DNA of 64,000 nucleotides from Flavonifractor sp052065355. GTDB lineage: Bacteria; Bacillota; Clostridia; Oscillospirales; Oscillospiraceae. Shown here in pieces: positions 63,461 to 64,000 of this stretch. Position 1 is the first letter of the stretch. Every line of letters starts with the position of its first letter. Below the pieces are notes generated by a model. It was not told where the DNA came from. It saw only the letters and a list, made by a program, of their open reading frames with translations, and searched no databases. Made by a program: the position numbers and the translations under genes. Location of the stretch: contig NZ_JBQHUF010000015.1 in the NCBI RefSeq assembly GCF_052065355.1, positions 31,305 through 95,304 on the forward strand, given 5' to 3'.

Positions 63461-63900
63461 TCCCCTTTTCGACCCTTTCGGTAGAGCACCACAGCCAGGA
63501 TCACCCCGGCAGCCAGGATGACCAGCCCCACCACCAGGATCACCGTGGCGATGATAAGCGGGGTCTGAGCGCCCCGGTTCCAGCCGGGGCTGTCAAAGAA
63601 ACCATCCCCAAGCAGGTTTCGGGTCATACTGAGGAAGGAATACCGGGCCAGGCCGCCTACCAGGGCAATACCTGCACCGCTGAGGGCGATGTACACACCG
63701 GCCAGCCAGCCGTACCGGCGGATGAGCCAGACCAGGCTTCCGAAGCCTCGGCGGGGATAATAGGGCGGCTCCGATGGGGGCGGAGACGGGGTTTCGACCT
63801 CCGGCTCTTTCGAGTTGAGCAGCTCATCGGTGGTCACGCCGAAGGCCTTGGCCAAGGCCACCAGTTTATCCACCTCGGGGGTGGCGTCTCCCGTTTCCCT
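63457..63900 (-). pseudogene. XRE-family membrane regulator, 5' end lost
   Basis: The frame opens at about 63900 with RETGDATPEVDKLVALAKAF and GVTTDELLN, the second half of an HTH_3 domain, then a Pro-rich linker and two or three membrane helices (LVWLIRRYGWLAGVYIALSG, LIIATVILVVGLVILAAGVI). The first half of the HTH is missing: a TAA stands at 63906-63904 and a different, more AT-rich sequence begins there. A GTG at 63873 could still start a 138-residue protein lacking DNA binding. Probably broken by insertion of a mobile element. Confidence 0.75.
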
Positions 63901-63934
63901 TAGTTAAAGATATTGTTGGGTATCTCAAGATGTG
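63898..63934. mobile_element. probable end of an integrative mobile element
   Basis: Junction between the truncated XRE gene (ending GGGAAACGG on the minus strand) and foreign, AT-richer sequence (TTAGTTAAAGATATTGTTGGG on plus) that precedes a recombinase-like 3' end. Likely the left boundary of an element inserted in the regulator; the other half and the far end lie beyond the window. Confidence 0.5.
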
Positions 63935-64000
63935 TCATTCGATTTTGCCGATAAAGCGGTAGAAGATTTCCACTTCCTGTTCCCGGCTTCCGTCCTCACT
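63935..64000 (-). CDS. C-terminal end of a large serine recombinase-like protein (partial)
   Basis: Last 21 residues and stop of a gene running off the right edge. The ending REQEVEIFYRFIGKIE resembles the tail of DUF4368-type large serine recombinases of clostridial integrative elements. It lies about 30 bases from the break in the XRE gene, where such recombinases sit at an element's end. Based on a short stretch. Confidence 0.5.
   Translation of the reverse strand, partial: SEDGSREQEVEIFYRFIGKIE

Overview
The window looks like a chromosomal segment of a GC-rich, anaerobic, spore-forming Firmicute of the Oscillospiraceae type (Flavonifractor, Pseudoflavonifractor, Lawsonibacter, Intestinimonas or Oscillibacter relatives; this is inference from gene content, not a search). 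The signs are GC-rich codons on Firmicute-type sigma-A promoters with AGGAGG ribosome sites, a perfect CIRCE operator at hrcA, a V/A-type rotary ATPase, a clostridial ethanolamine microcompartment operon, bofA/yaaL sporulation genes, SLH-domain proteins, a flavodiiron protein and an extra type IIA topoisomerase.

Layout. 1-1.3 kb: thiS-thiF-thiG (minus), with a strong promoter and a terminator-like hairpin in the thiS leader. 1.3-6.6 kb: flavodiiron-rubredoxin protein, cysteine desulfurase, MATE transporter, MBL-fold hydrolase and a GNAT acetyltransferase. 6.7-11.6 kb: heat-shock operon hrcA-grpE-dnaK-dnaJ under CIRCE. 11.7-14.9 kb: PMT-family glycosyltransferase, PHP phosphatase and rpiB. 14.9-19.0 kb: a 1365-residue secreted repeat protein. 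19.2-30.0 kb: ethanolamine operon eutG-A-B-C-L-E-M-T-pduL-(PduM-like)-eutN-eutH-eutQ, covering uptake, B12-dependent cleavage, the aldehyde, alcohol and acyl-phosphate branches, and the shell. No eutVW, eutP, eutS or eutK lies beside it. 30.0-31.1 kb: an SSB-like OB-fold protein and a DUF3842 protein. 31.2-39.8 kb: AtoE-type fatty-acid transporter, NADP-isocitrate dehydrogenase, second MATE transporter, YeiH-type exporter, AsnA, and a frameshifted LTA-synthase-like gene.

39.9-48.9 kb: complete V/A-type ATPase operon (transcribed H-I-K-E-C-F-A-B-D on the minus strand), whose K subunit keeps the Na+-binding residues. A 360-nt hairpin-rich, gene-free insert separates F from A. 49.2-52.1 kb: membrane-anchored DUF4015 protein, MarR regulator, SLH protein, bofA and yaaL. 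52.5-59.5 kb: GyrB/ParE-like and GyrA/ParC-like subunits, separated by a secreted S15 X-prolyl-peptidase-like protein. 59.5-62.2 kb: YitT, LUD-domain protein, a transglutaminase-like lipoprotein and tRNA-Gly(GCC). 62.3-64.0 kb: PTS EIIC_2 permease behind a 42-bp palindrome at its promoter, then the 3' half of an XRE regulator cut off where a mobile element appears to begin; the tail of a serine-recombinase-like gene runs off the window.

The most interesting items are: the EutM-type shell protein with a 92-residue N-terminal extension and a strong internal start; the PduM-like small gene between pduL and eutN; leader terminators at eutG and thiS; the hairpin array inside the V-ATPase operon; the promoter palindrome; and the disrupted XRE gene at the right edge. 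No CRISPR array, rRNA or complete insertion sequence was seen.
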